A stretch of DNA of 64,000 nt from Apostichopus japonicus (GCF_037975245.1 NC_092571.1:4672001-4736000); one strand, 5' to 3'. Positions 52,401 to 58,451 are shown, counted from the first letter of the stretch. Program-made: numbers and translations. The notes: generated by a model not told the origin, from the letters alone.

Positions 52401-55352
52401 AGAGGTTCTATGAAGTGGTGTGTACAGAACGGTGTTTTCAATACCTGTCAACAATAGAAACACTACACAAGACAAATCTGAATAACAATGGAAGGCACTG
52501 AAGGTTCGAAAAGAATGGTTATGAGTCATGAAAGAACTATTGACAAAGGCATGAACTTGTAAAAAGAATAAAGCAATGCAAAAATGGAACGATAAAATGC
52601 TTTTATTCGATTGACGTCAATACTTCCTAATTTACATACTTGTTTGAACACCATCATAATTATTATTAAAATTAAATTAGCATTATCATGGTTATGATCC
52701 AGATAGTACTTGTCTTTCTGCTATGTCTTTCTGCTGATTCAGAGTTTATTATACGACATACAGTGATAGTAGTAATATATGACTGTTCTCATCATGTCTG
52801 TGTAGCCTGGGTAACTTTAAAAGTGTACAATGTAAGTGTCCATATAATGATGGATAATTTACTTTATTAACTAGTTTTCATGAAAGCATTAACACTTTTT
52901 GTGTCCTCAGCATATAAAAGTTCTTTTGACAATTAAGTACTCCAGAATTCTAATGAAGGATAGCTGTGAGCAGCAGCATAAAACACTGTTAGTCGATATG
53001 TACAAGCATGACAACTGACATTTATCTTAACTAATCGATATGTATGACAACTCACATTTATCTTAACTAGTCAATATGTATGACAACTCACATTTATCTT
53101 AACTAGTCAATATGTATGACAACTCACATTTATCTTAACTAGTCGATATGTATGACAACTCACATTTATTTTAACTAGTCGATATGCATGACAACTCACA
53201 TTTATCTTAACTAGTCGATATGCATGACAACTCACATTTATCTTACCTAGTCAATATGTACAAGCCTGACAACTCACATTTATCTTAACTAGTCAATATG
53301 TACAAGCATGACAACTCACATTTATCTTAACTTGGTCTTTCCAGAACTGACATATTTAGTAAAACTAAGTGTCGTTTCAGACTGATCCTAAATTTAAGCT
53401 CAAATGACTAATCTATGCTTGCTAAAATCAAAGTAAGGAATAATTGGCAACACCACACCATCTTGAAATCAGGAATAATTGGCAACACCACACCATCTTG
53501 AAATCAGGAATAATTGGCAACACCACACCATCTTGAAATCAGGAATAATTGGCAACACCACACCATCTTGAAATCAGGAATAATTGGCAACACCACACCA
53601 TCTTGAAATCAGGAATAATTGGCAACACCACACCATCTTGAAATCAGAGCTTTAAGCCAGGAAGAAGAAAAGAAATATTGGAACCAAAAAGGTTGAAAAC
53701 CTTGTATTAAAGACAATTCACTGCAAACGTAAAGCTGAGATATACTGTATTCTCAATGTTTTAATTCACAGTTGCTGTCAAAACTTGGAAATCCTGTGAA
53801 AATACGTCACTCAAAAATGTTTTCATGTAAAACAAGGAATCACTAAGCAAGCCTGTTGGGTTTTTTTTTTCATATGGACAAAAATTCAGTTTCCATCTGA
53901 ACAAATGCGAATCAGTTCTTTTCGTTTTTTTTTTCTTAAAACATATACTTAGAGTGTTTGATGTACCTTTTAAAACAAGTTTCCTCAGCAGGCAAAAACT
54001 GTGTGAAGACTGAGAATAGGTGTGTGTGTGTTCTTTTTCATTTTTGGTGACTTGTCGAAGGTGTGCTTGTGTGTGTTTATGTGTATGTGATGCCCTTGCT
54101 TGTAAACACAATATCTTGAGATAGGTACTTACTACAGATCTCATATTTGGCATGTGGCTTCACCATGTTTGTTTTTTTTTTTTTTAGTTCAAAGGTCAAA
54201 CATGAAAATCTCATAAGTCCTATATATCCCAGAACCCAAAGATCAAGGAAGTTCATATTTGCACAGTGAATTGGGGTAATACTGTGTACAAGTTATTGAC
54301 TAATATGGAGAAGGTCAAAGGTTAATTAGGTCAGCAAAGGTCATACCGTGAAAACCTTGTAAAAACAATATTTCAAGAAACCTCCTTTGGTAGGTGTTCA
54401 ACTATGTTAGGATATTAACAGCAACAGCCCAGATAATGCCATCACTTCTCCAATGAGCTATTTAATGTTCTGTGATATCATGTTTAAATAGCACTGTCTA
54501 AACTGTAGCTATTGCTTGTTATAGTTTTGTCACAGACCTCTTAAAAGGCCATACTACTTAGCCACTCTTGAACAGTCTCCCATCATTTTTTTTTAAAAGC
54601 AAAATGTCCTAAAAAGTAGATAATCACACTCCCAGGGAAATATCAATTGCATAGCAATTGCAGGGAAGGGTGGTAGTTGTGTACACATCCTGCCACAGGT
54701 AGGTCAGTTTTTTTTGTTTAGTTGTAGATGGATGGGACCTATTACAAGTCTCTTGAGGGATGAAGCTCTGGTTATTTTATGTCAGAAACACTGCTTGCCC
54801 TGTCTTGTGACAAATTCCACATGTTACCATGTAAGCACTGACTCTGGGTTAGATTTATACTGCAGTATAAGCTTCAACCAGGGTTTTGTTAGCTTGCAAA
54901 CTACTTTTATGCTACATATGCAATGTATTTTAAAGGCAAGTAACCTTTGAAAGGGCTTTCCCTCTGGTTGTTTAACATTTCACTTTGGGGGGGGGGGGTG
55001 GCAAGGGAGGTCTTTTGCTTGCTGGGCAAGTTGTTAAGTTTTTAGGTAAAGTGCTGGTGATAATAAATAAACAAAATGAACAGCAAACATTGCTACATTG
55101 GAAAAATAACTGCAAGTTAGCTTTGAGTTTTGTACTTTGGTTCTCTTTGTTTCGTTCAGAGCAAGACGTAGCAAAGGCCTTCTTCCTGAGCAGCAGCCAT
55201 TAGAAGTCCCTATAAAGCTGATATCTCCAATCCAAGAAGAGGGAGGAGAAGAGGTGAATAAACAGGGATCTGGCAAGGTTGTCCGGGTGCCAAGACATTC
55301 CATGTCACTGCGTACCTCTACCAGAACAAGAAGGACAGTCAAGTTGTTCTGA
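25410..55352 (+). CDS. AHCTF1: ELYS/AHCTF1-like nucleoporin, 25 exons, 5' end missing
   Basis: This is the C-terminal 1371 codons of an ELYS homologue. In animals ELYS binds chromatin and recruits the Nup107-160 complex to seed nuclear pores after mitosis. All 25 exons join in phase. Visible residues 1-430 form the helical ELYS domain: EPLFDGGGTYVDD, LLWFVRCGLLPE, SWQHGTIIRSFLYHGEG, LHLTVLL, LLKLPF and LLQRAQFVEATRLN are strongly ELYS-like. Residues 430-1371 are long, Ser/Pro/Glu-rich and disordered, with a highly acidic block from about 760 to 1007 and basic clusters near the end (RSKSRRQSR, STRKGRRS, STRTRRTVKLF). No canonical AT-hook GRP core is seen. A KVIF motif (45948-45959) could dock PP1. 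The family's N-terminal seven-bladed propeller (about 500 residues) is not in the window's unique sequence; the satellite lies where it should be. The exon list follows as separate entries. Confidence 0.93.
25719..25805 (+). CDS. AHCTF1: ELYS-like exon 2
   Basis: Acceptor TTGATTAG, donor T|GTAAGTTG. It reads FSSGIGLRPLMEWAWKEV and onward to MTDDMC. The C codon is split with the next exon. A WAWKEV-type stretch just before PLFD fits the family. Confidence 0.8.
25806..26815 (+). other. ELYS intron, nothing recognised
   Basis: 1010 bp of AT-rich sequence between exons 2 and 3. No repeat structure or convincing extra exon was seen; a 60-codon reverse open frame at 25880-26062 looks random. Confidence 0.6.
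26816..26956 (+). CDS. AHCTF1: ELYS-like exon 3
   Basis: Acceptor TTTACCACAG, donor CAAG|GTTAGT. It reads EPLFDGGGTYVDDKTVRKLS and continues to GQTTTEQ. Visible residues 41-87. Confidence 0.9.
26957..27780 (+). other. ELYS intron, nothing recognised
   Basis: 824 bp. Overlapping open frames on both strands near 27151-27405 have no family character or splice support. Confidence 0.6.
27781..27885 (+). CDS. AHCTF1: ELYS-like exon 4
   Basis: Acceptor TTCTCTACAG, donor CCAG|GTAACC. It reads AHDLSTKLVVLSLLAEHVKA then LLWFVRCGLLPECP, a characteristic ELYS helix pair. Visible residues 88-122. Confidence 0.92.
27886..28466 (+). other. ELYS intron, nothing recognised
   Basis: 581 bp between exons 4 and 5. 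AT-rich with no tandem or interspersed repeat seen. Confidence 0.55.
28467..28566 (+). CDS. AHCTF1: ELYS-like exon 5
   Basis: Acceptor TCTCCTAG, donor GTGG|GTAAGT. It reads DKDGTPHQGQFNYPASLLRV then AYFQRRAQMKKLSG. Visible residues 123-155. Confidence 0.9.
28661..28985. repeat. ~49-bp minisatellite, about 6 decaying copies
   Basis: Units begin TTCCATAACCCTATGAG and end GCACATAGGATCACC. The first three are near identical (28661, 28710, 28758) and later ones diverge progressively towards 28985. It lies in the intron before exon 6 and ends about 90 bp short of the acceptor. Confidence 0.85.
29073..29193 (+). CDS. AHCTF1: ELYS-like exon 6
   Basis: Acceptor TATAAATCACAG (poor pyrimidine tract), donor CAT|GTAAGG. 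It reads SDTSILLIDGIVEEAGPELT and ends YPPPSLH in phase 0. Visible residues 156-196. Confidence 0.9.
29517..30407. mobile_element. non-autonomous hAT-like element, 891 bp
   Basis: The left end reads TAGTGCTGATAGT, then after a short insert TGTAGTCGATTAATCGC. The right end, reverse complemented, reads TAGTGTTGATAGT followed at once by TGTAATCGATTAATCGC. The flanks are CTTTGAAC (29509-29516) and CTCTGAAC (30408-30415), an 8-bp target duplication with one mismatch. TAGTG-type ends and 8-bp duplications are typical of hAT transposons. The longest internal open frame is about 60 codons, so no transposase is encoded. A perfect 8-bp-stem palindrome (GCTAGGCT, TT, AGCCTAGC) is at 29923-29940. The element sits in the intron between exons 6 and 7. 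Confidence 0.75.
30496..30609 (+). CDS. AHCTF1: ELYS-like exon 7
   Basis: Acceptor CATTTTGCAG, donor CAA|GTAAGG. It reads ALLDIYLMENVPQFIKQCIV, then GYMLLDIESTLGDNDSNQ; 38 whole codons. Visible residues 197-234. Confidence 0.93.
30610..31220 (+). other. ELYS intron, nothing recognised
   Basis: 611 bp of AT-rich sequence with no repeat pattern seen. Confidence 0.55.
31221..31322 (+). CDS. AHCTF1: ELYS-like exon 8
   Basis: Acceptor TTTCTTACAG, donor TCA|GTGAGT. It reads LSEHLRKFDSSLSIPIGQTK then LIHAYWLLDHRDFS; 34 whole codons. Visible residues 235-268. Confidence 0.93.
31452..32592 (+). repeat. 1.1-kb interspersed repeat, copy 1
   Basis: It matches 56320-57416 in the same orientation from GCTGAAGGCTCAGTAACC to GAATATGTTTAG. 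Shared landmarks are GTGACGGCCAG, TGCCCCATGATG, AAGTCTTTAACAGAAC and CACACTCAAGTGGC. It contains an internal partial duplication (about 31520-31650 against 31785-31910). No coding capacity is seen, and terminal repeats were not found. It lies in the intron before exon 9. Confidence 0.8.
32939..33129 (+). CDS. AHCTF1: ELYS-like exon 9, core of the helical domain
   Basis: Acceptor GCATTTTCAG, donor CGG|GTGATT. It reads EALNMLLDPMTNNNLSSWQH then TIIRSFLYHGEGQKALQYVR and ends LHLTVLLANG. This is the clearest ELYS signature in the window. Visible residues 269-331. Confidence 0.96.
33130..33595 (+). other. ELYS intron, nothing recognised
   Basis: 466 bp between exons 9 and 10; no repeat seen. Confidence 0.5.
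33596..33690 (+). CDS. AHCTF1: ELYS-like exon 10
   Basis: Acceptor TTTGTTTGTAG, donor CAAA|GTAAGT. It reads LTGEAFNFQRDYHDETTSEE then LLHHLFLGSQQ. Visible residues 332-363. Confidence 0.93.
33902..34086 (+). CDS. AHCTF1: ELYS-like exon 11
   Basis: Acceptor GATGCTCAG, donor ATG|GTAAGT. It reads TTTMDQLLKLPFQDREEVTL, later LLQRAQFVEATRLNSNLNQQ. Visible residues 364-425, the last helices of the folded domain. Confidence 0.94.
34205..34570. repeat. two-copy 186-bp tandem duplication
   Basis: The block from ATTGCTCTCATTATACG (34211) recurs 186 bp later (34397) as ATTGCTCTCGTTATGCG. It continues through GGCATGACTAGATATCAC to GTGATATACACTGG in both copies, with a handful of differences. It ends about 40 bp before the exon 12 acceptor. 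Confidence 0.85.
34609..34756 (+). CDS. AHCTF1: ELYS-like exon 12
   Basis: Acceptor TCATACTAG, donor GAAG|GTATAT. It reads MEADAASRERTLSRNIILEK then VMPAVQRKLAFSPE. The folded domain ends here and the disordered tail begins. Visible residues 426-474. Confidence 0.92.
35266..35592. repeat. 74-bp minisatellite, about 4.4 copies
   Basis: The unit runs from TTAGTACCAATGTTG to TTTCAAGACCAGTACC and repeats at 74 bp (CAATG at 35281, 35355, 35429 and on). Copies look almost identical, implying recent origin. The period equals that of the short satellite unit, but the sequence is unrelated. It lies in the intron before exon 13. Confidence 0.9.
35735..35879 (+). CDS. AHCTF1: ELYS-like exon 13
   Basis: Acceptor with a long T tract ending CTTCCAG, donor ATAG|GTGTGT. 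It reads PPPKPLSSKINPAKTKQVIS then ALLMNGVLDKIAEARE. Visible residues 475-522. Confidence 0.9.
35880..36342 (+). other. ELYS intron with one cryptic acceptor
   Basis: 463 bp. A good acceptor (GTCTTTTCCAG) near 35999 opens a phase-compatible frame of ten codons ending in TGA at about 36030, which would truncate the protein. Otherwise nothing is seen. Confidence 0.5.
36343..36417 (+). CDS. AHCTF1: ELYS-like exon 14
   Basis: Acceptor ATCCTTACAG, donor AAAAG|GTTTGT. It reads SPLRAEVDMEPFVGMPITHS and ends in a basic run. Visible residues 523-547. Confidence 0.88.
36691..37478. repeat. 26-bp minisatellite, 30 full copies
   Basis: The unit is ATTTGGCAATGTN followed by CTGAACACATCAT, repeated exactly 30 times (780 bp) plus 8 bp. 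Nearly all variation is at one base (A, G or T after GT). Read in order the copies give AAGAAGGAAG AAAATTAGG AAAATTAATAA, so copies 11-17 recur as 20-26, a nine-unit (234-bp) higher-order repeat. There are no spacers, so it is not a CRISPR array. It lies in the 3.9-kb intron before exon 15. Confidence 0.95.
37479..39480 (+). other. ELYS intron stretch, part of it CpG-bearing
   Basis: 37479-38450 is ordinary AT-rich sequence. From about 38490 to 39450 CG dinucleotides become noticeably more frequent (GTGTGCGCGAGTCCTACG near 38499), unlike the surrounding intron. No exon, tandem repeat or terminal inverted repeat was found; a 105-codon reverse open frame at 38648-38965 has no recognisable character. 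It may be an unrecognised inserted element. Confidence 0.4.
39485..40190. repeat. 144-bp tandem repeat, about 5 copies
   Basis: CTAGTGAC anchors stand at 39491, 39635, 39779 and 39923, and a diverged one near 40066. Units carry TGACCTTTGACC, CAATAGGCTTCTTG and CTTGAGATATCGTG. Read on the minus strand, this has the CACGATATCTCAAGAAG and CAAAGGTCA signatures of the interspersed family, so it looks like that family amplified in tandem in reverse orientation. Confidence 0.85.
40350..40496 (+). CDS. AHCTF1: ELYS-like exon 15
   Basis: Acceptor TTGGTTTCAG, donor AAAAG|GTACCA. It reads YSTAFVYPEQTELNSSAWQP and ends in NSVKAKK. It follows a 3.9-kb intron full of repeats. Visible residues 548-596. Confidence 0.85.
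40836..40899 (+). CDS. AHCTF1: ELYS-like exon 16
   Basis: Acceptor TTATTCTTCAG, donor CAGAAG|GTTAGT. It reads SMVDYSGANAMSLLQTPIVQ and ends in phase 0. Visible residues 597-618. Confidence 0.83.
40900..41635 (+). other. ELYS intron, nothing recognised
   Basis: 736 bp after exon 16. A C-rich run of about 11 bases is at 41531-41541. A 109-codon reverse open frame (41107-41436) is hydrophobic and random-looking. Confidence 0.5.
41637..42255. repeat. TGTACTGTTG low-complexity minisatellite, ~620 bp
   Basis: It is made of short variants (TGTACTGTTGG, TATACTGTTG, TATTGGTG, TGTACTGCAG) repeated every 8-12 bp. The alphabet is nearly free of stop triplets on the plus strand, so all three forward frames stay open (for example 230 codons from 41605), giving Val/Tyr/Cys/Leu-rich peptides. 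These frames are by-products: no splice joins or codon character support translation. It lies in the 3.0-kb intron before exon 17. Confidence 0.9.
42256..43901 (+). other. ELYS intron, nothing recognised
   Basis: 1646 bp of unique-looking sequence, with no repeat family or exon candidate seen. Confidence 0.5.
43902..44040 (+). CDS. AHCTF1: ELYS-like exon 17
   Basis: Acceptor TTATTTTTCAG, donor CCTG|GTAAGT. It reads RTPKRVQEERVTTTPQSILR then RQVVRRSPSPAK, basic with TP and SP sites suited to mitotic phosphorylation. Visible residues 619-664. Confidence 0.88.
44192..44905. repeat. 57-bp minisatellite, about 12 copies
   Basis: The unit starts AAGAATTGAAGCATGTATG and ends ACTAGATTTCATCT. Central copies are identical; the first ones and the one near 44400 are variant or shortened. 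Because 57 is divisible by three, one frame stays open (44477-44920) as a 19-residue repeat (LYGYTCFQTRFHLRIEAC-type). It sits between exons 17 and 18 and cannot be reached in frame from exon 17, which meets a stop at 44147. Confidence 0.93.
44975..45040 (+). CDS. AHCTF1: ELYS-like exon 18
   Basis: Acceptor TTTCCCAG, donor AGAG|GTACAT. It reads FSSADFTLPTPPRIRRHLSS. Visible residues 665-686. Confidence 0.85.
45280..45385 (+). CDS. AHCTF1: ELYS-like exon 19
   Basis: Acceptor GGCTTTTACAG, donor AAAT|GTAAGT. It reads DDIEQKVTAPPTPQKQLRFT then RGATPSPDILQ. Visible residues 687-721. Confidence 0.87.
45386..45820 (+). other. ELYS intron, nothing recognised
   Basis: 435 bp before the large acidic exon; no repeat seen. 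Confidence 0.5.
45821..46677 (+). CDS. AHCTF1: ELYS-like exon 20, large acidic exon with KVIF motif
   Basis: Acceptor TCACTTAAAG, donor ACAAG|GTGAGT; 857 bp, the largest exon. It begins EGSSSEPSPEEGDKSSE. KVIFED (from 45948) fits the PP1-docking RVxF pattern. The rest is dominated by Glu, Asp, Ser and Gln (for example EEEFYDVENTEDLLVEQ). Visible residues 722-1007. The open frame runs on past the donor to 46853, but the next exon joins exactly at GTGAGT. Confidence 0.88.
47070..47395. repeat. GCAGGAGAAAGGTAGT minisatellite, about 11 copies
   Basis: Variable 23-31-bp units combine TACCTGCAGGAGAAAGGTAG with an optional TTAGTAA. Length differences come from presence or absence of that spacer. 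It ends about 80 bp before the exon 21 acceptor. Confidence 0.88.
47479..47934 (+). CDS. AHCTF1: ELYS-like exon 21
   Basis: Acceptor TTTCTTTCTAG, donor GGAA|GTAAGT. It starts SESVDMAAFPQEHGDGCYPS and is Pro/Ser/Gln-rich throughout, with several SP and TP sites. Visible residues 1008-1159. Confidence 0.87.
47935..48631 (+). other. ELYS intron, nothing recognised
   Basis: 697 bp. Open frames on both strands near 48257-48586 are overlapping and have no family character. Confidence 0.5.
48632..48769 (+). CDS. AHCTF1: ELYS-like exon 22, whose 3' end is tandemly repeated
   Basis: Acceptor TTTGCTTCAG, donor CAAA|GTAAGA. It reads PDSKNENIFQVEAEAEQNAT and ends in a charged run closing with AERQTIQ. 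The last ~30 bp and the donor are unit one of an 80-bp minisatellite that follows, so 12 further copies of this donor lie downstream. Visible residues 1160-1205. Confidence 0.87.
48741..49779. repeat. 80-bp minisatellite x13 that includes a splice donor
   Basis: Unit starts stand at 48741 (inside exon 22), 48821, 48901, 48981, 49061, 49141, 49221, 49301, 49381, 49459, 49539, 49617 and 49697; two units are 78 bp. Each holds the last ~24 coding bases of exon 22 (AGGCAGAGAGGCAGACCA...), the donor ACAAA|GTAAGAATCC, and then intronic sequence ending TGTGTGTTTAAAAG. Only a few positions vary (GGGTAT/GAGTAT, TGTGTG/GAGTGT). It therefore presents 13 equivalent 5' splice sites in a row. Confidence 0.96.
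49780..50297 (+). other. ELYS intron remainder with a G run
   Basis: 518 bp with a 13-base G run at 50072-50084; otherwise unremarkable. Confidence 0.5.
50298..50450 (+). CDS. AHCTF1: ELYS-like exon 23, basic cluster
   Basis: Acceptor TTTCATTTAG, donor TCAG|GTACTA. It reads TPEKPQPSFIFSPPSTRSKS then RRQSRTFLRRES. Visible residues 1206-1256. Confidence 0.89.
50451..51760 (+). other. ELYS intron, 51030-51650 of different composition
   Basis: 1310 bp. The part near 51050-51650 has more CG dinucleotides (ACTTACGTCGAGACATGG, GTCGCGATGACGTCACAG) than the flanks and may be an old insertion. No inverted ends or coding potential were found. Confidence 0.4.
51761..51914 (+). CDS. AHCTF1: ELYS-like exon 24, AT-hook-like cluster
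   Basis: Acceptor TACATTGTAG, donor CTAG|GTATTA. It reads GSSSMASPTPRSTRKGRRSM. RKGRRS resembles an AT-hook but lacks the GRP core. Visible residues 1257-1307. Confidence 0.88.
51915..52985 (+). other. ELYS intron, nothing recognised
   Basis: Start of the 3.2-kb last intron. AT-rich, no repeat seen. Confidence 0.5.
52990..53335. repeat. 36-bp minisatellite, about 9 copies
   Basis: The unit is built from CATGACAACTCACATTT and ATCTTAACTAGTCGATATG, with CAATATG/CGATATG variants and some copies lengthened by a TACAAGC insert. Confidence 0.9.
53436..53646. repeat. 35-bp minisatellite, 6 identical copies
   Basis: Six perfect copies of a unit beginning AGGAATAATTGGCAACACC and ending ATCTTGAAATC. 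It starts 100 bp after the 36-bp array in the same intron. Confidence 0.95.
54040..54420 (+). repeat. interspersed repeat fragment (CACGATATCTCAAG family)
   Basis: It contains TTGTAAACACAATATCTTGAG near 54105, AAAGGTCAAACATG near 54190, AAGGTCAAAGGTTAATTAGG near 54313 and AAAACCTTGTAAAAACAA near 54352. These are the signature pieces of the family seen at 31452, 39485, 56320 and 61030. No coding content. Confidence 0.6.
54421..55159 (+). other. end of last ELYS intron, nothing recognised
   Basis: A G run lies at about 54988-54998; no exon or repeat was seen before the terminal acceptor. Confidence 0.5.
55160..55352 (+). CDS. AHCTF1: ELYS-like terminal exon 25
   Basis: Acceptor TTTCGTTCAG after a 3.2-kb intron. 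It reads ARRSKGLLPEQQPLEVPIKL and ends STRTRRTVKLF, with stop TGA at 55350-55352. Visible residues 1308-1371. The basic C-terminus fits DNA or chromatin contact. Confidence 0.9.
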
Positions 55353-55955
55353 TGCAAACATGTAGCAGAGAATTGGTATCATTCTCCTGCAGTTTGTGCA
55401 TAACTTCATAAATAATTAGTTCTACCTTAATTGGATTGAGAGAATCACTTATTTCTATGACTCAACTAGAATCTTTGCTCTTTACAGTAATACAGAAAAT
55501 TAACAAAATTGAGACTGAAAGATACTTCATGGTCTTAACTGCTATGTACAAATTAAAACATCACCTGCCATGAATTTGGTTTCTGGCAAAGATTGTCAAC
55601 TTTTTGTCTGACTTTTAGATGTTGATTTTTGTTTTATTAGCCCACTGCCTTTTACAAGGACAGTTCTTTAATATGTAAATTTAAACAAAAGTAATATGAT
55701 CCCTGTTTTGTTATAAATGCAAGCCATTTACATGATCATGAATAAGTTATTCAAATGTCAAGTATTTCTAACATATTCCAGATTGTATTTTGGTGACACA
55801 TTAGATTTATGCTTGGTTTGAGGTGATCAGAGAGAAGCAACATGGAGGTGAATTAGTTAACTGATAAGCTGGTTTAGGCTTTAAATGATATGTAGATATT
55901 TACTGTACTTATTGGGATAAATAGTTAAAAAATAAAAATTGACACTTTTGTACTA
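55353..55955 (+). other. ELYS-like 3' UTR with polyA signal
   Basis: AT-rich, no repeats. A canonical AATAAA stands at 55931-55936, about 580 bp after the stop, and is the first one seen after it. The cleavage site is assumed to lie 10-25 bp further on. Confidence 0.65.
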
Positions 55956-56319
55956 CATTTTGTGTGAGTCTTATTAGCATTTTCTGGCAGCAAGTTGATG
56001 CATCATTAAGAAATTTGTATTAGAACTTGATAATGTTTCAGCTTCTTTTACATACTAAAGGATAATTAAGCAATTAATTCAGCTACATTATCAACCAGAA
56101 GCCATCTGAGCAAGAATTGAAATATTGAGAGTTATCATAAACGTTTGGTGCATGTCTATATTGTATTTGCAATCTTGTTGGTTTCTCTGGTGATCAGCTA
56201 GTAGTGAACCTACAAGTAAGATCATCAGTATCTCATTACTCCACTCCCAAGAAAATCTCTAGCTCAATCAGCTTGGATAAATCCTTCAGTGAGCTCATTT
56301 AAACATATTTGGTTACCAT

Positions 56320-57416
56320 GCTGAAGGCTCAGTAACCTTTGCTATCATGCTGGCATGTATGTTTACTGTGTGTAGGTTATGTGTGTGTGTTTGTGACGGC
56401 CAGCTTGTAAACAAAGATATCTCAACAACCACAATTTGAATCAATGTCTTACTGGGTAGGTATATGCCCCATGTGTAGATGTCCCTTATCGTTTGTGGTT
56501 CCCATCTCATACATATTGATGAGTGGGCAGGGCCTATCATAAATTTCTTAACATATCATTGTCTCTTCAACAGAATTAGTTCATACTTGGTATGGTAATG
56601 TAACTACATAGTAAGTATATGCTCTTTGCAACAAAACTTTGATGTCATTAATATTCATGAAGTGGTGAGGCTTAATGGAAAAAAGTCAAACACAGCTTTT
56701 AAACACGATACCTCAACAACCACAAGTTAAATCAATGTCATACTTGGTAGAAGGATGCCCCATGATTGAAATTGGAAGAGGTCAACAGTTTCCAAAGTCT
56801 GAAACCATTTATAACATGATACCTCCAAAATTAAAGCAATAATAAATCTGTCAATGGTCAAGTGGTATGGTTGTCTTTTGGTGAACATAATTTGGTGAAA
56901 TTCAGTTCAGTTAAGTCTTGTGAAGGGGCTCTGTAAGTCTTTAACAGAACATACAGTCATCCAGGAATGGTCAAGGAAGGTTGATATGTAATATTGCATT
57001 AAACACACTCAAGTGGCTGTTATCCAGATTCACCCTCTGAACTTCAAGGGTTCAACAGGTTATCTCAAATGGTGGCAAAATTGTCTCAATGTGTTAAAAG
57101 GTTATTATCAATTGGTCTCAGACTGGCAAGTTTTGTTGTGATTTGTACCAGATGAGGTGTAGCTTGTCAAAATATTTACAATATTGTGTAGAGCTCTCGG
57201 TCTGTAATGACAAATCTTAAAGGGATTTGCATTAGGAATTGGAATAACAATTCTATACTGTAAATCCTTACCAGTGAATTAAATGGTTGATGCTATTGAC
57301 AACATGATAACTGTTTCCTGATTCCTTTCTTTAAATGTCACATAATCATCTCATTTTGGTGTGCACAAGTTCATGTATATTAACATGTTTGCTTACCACA
57401 CTATGAATATGTTTAG
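56320..57416 (+). repeat. 1.1-kb interspersed repeat, copy 2
   Basis: Same-orientation match to 31452-32592. It begins GCTGAAGGCTCAGTAACC and ends GAATATGTTTAG, sharing GTGACGGCCAG, CATTGTTTGTGGTT-type and AAGTCTTTAACAGAAC blocks. The copies are clearly diverged by substitutions and small gaps. It lies between two convergent genes. Confidence 0.8.
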
Positions 57417-57419
57417 TTA

Positions 57420-57684
57420 TCACTGAACGTTTTCTGGTTGGTTAGTATGATTCAAAAGCGCTTTGAATGTTTGAAGGCCAATTTAGCAGAAGTGCCACAT
57501 AATATTACTTTCTTCTTTTCACATAACTGTTTAGATTACAAGAAAATAGCTGCTGGTAAATTTTTCTAATGGATCCACTCATAATTCTCAGAATATCATT
57601 ATTTGTTGTCAACCAACGTGGACAACACTCCTTCCTTCATCGTTCGCTTATTAGTGCAGCAGCTACTGTCAGCTGTTGCACCGT
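57420..57684. other. intergenic, probable 3' UTR of the minus-strand gene
   Basis: It lies between the repeat and the membrane-protein stop codon. Neither AATAAA nor ATTAAA is seen on the minus strand. Confidence 0.4.
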
Positions 57685-57754
57685 TTAGGTTTTCTTGCTC
57701 GATTTTTGCCATGCAAGAACCGTCAGTAAAAGGGCGAATAGATATTCCACGAAC
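57685..57754 (-). CDS. terminal exon of the multi-pass membrane protein
   Basis: On the minus strand the acceptor is CAATTTTCTCCGTAG. The exon joins in phase to the donor at 58452/58451 and reads FVEYLFALLLTVLAWQKSSK, then KT and a stop TAA at 57685-57687. It completes the seventh membrane helix begun as LIWLIYISVLR and gives a short basic cytoplasmic tail. This makes it a better last exon than the alternative at 58129-58279. No canonical polyA signal was seen just downstream. Confidence 0.65.
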
Positions 57755-58128
57755 CTACGGAGAAAATTGAAAGCAATCCTGGATTAATGTTGCACATAAA
57801 ATGTTACATGAAACCCATCTCAATTAACTCTACCTGTCCTAGTGTCCAACCGGTAGATCAATGTCAAATGATAACGATATGTTATGACTCGTTTTGTATT
57901 TGTTTCTTTTCTTTTTGGTGGCTTGGGAGGGGTGATATGGGAGAGGATTTAGCAAAGGCTGAGACTGAAATATGTATAACACAGAGAACTGATCACATAT
58001 CAACACAATTCACCGGACAATAAACATGATGTATGGCAATTTCACATCATAGTGCAAAGAAGGTGAATACACTGGATATCTTTTCTGTCAATATTTTGAA
58101 GTATGGACTCTTTACAAGGAGCTGCCAT

Positions 58129-58279
58129 TTAACTGCAATTTGGTGAGTCTGCAGCAGCCACGTGTCGACTGCAGAAGATGTTATCTGACACCGTTTCACC
58201 TCTTACAAAACTTATGCATTCTAAACCAGATGACTCACATGCGTTAACATTAATTTTGCAAGAACTAGAGAAATGGTAT
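58129..58279 (-). CDS. alternative or spurious last exon of the membrane protein
   Basis: The minus-strand acceptor GTCACATCTCAG also joins in phase to the donor at 58451. It gives 49 residues starting YHFSSSCKINVNACESSG, then a stop at 58129-58131. It is cysteine-rich and not hydrophobic, so it would leave helix 7 short. It is either an alternative C-terminus or chance. Confidence 0.25.
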
Positions 58280-58451
58280 CTGAGATGTGACAACAATGCC
58301 CGTTTCATCAATTATTTTTTTACATACAAAAATGATTGTATCCGTAAATTCACGTCGATTTTTTCCCTGAACTAAACAGCTTATGTATTACACCTTCCTT
58401 GGCCCCTCGGCCACTTCTCTTTAATATGCTAATTTAAAATCTAGCTCTTAC

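Noticed and set aside
57601-57711. Minus-strand frame starting MAKIEQENLNGATADSS
   Set aside because: It looks like a first exon, but it overlaps the last exon of the membrane protein in another frame; the reading that completes helix 7 from a strong acceptor is better supported.
58178-58375. Plus-strand open frames across 58178-58983 and 59766-60324
   Set aside because: They are antisense to the minus-strand exons and their introns.
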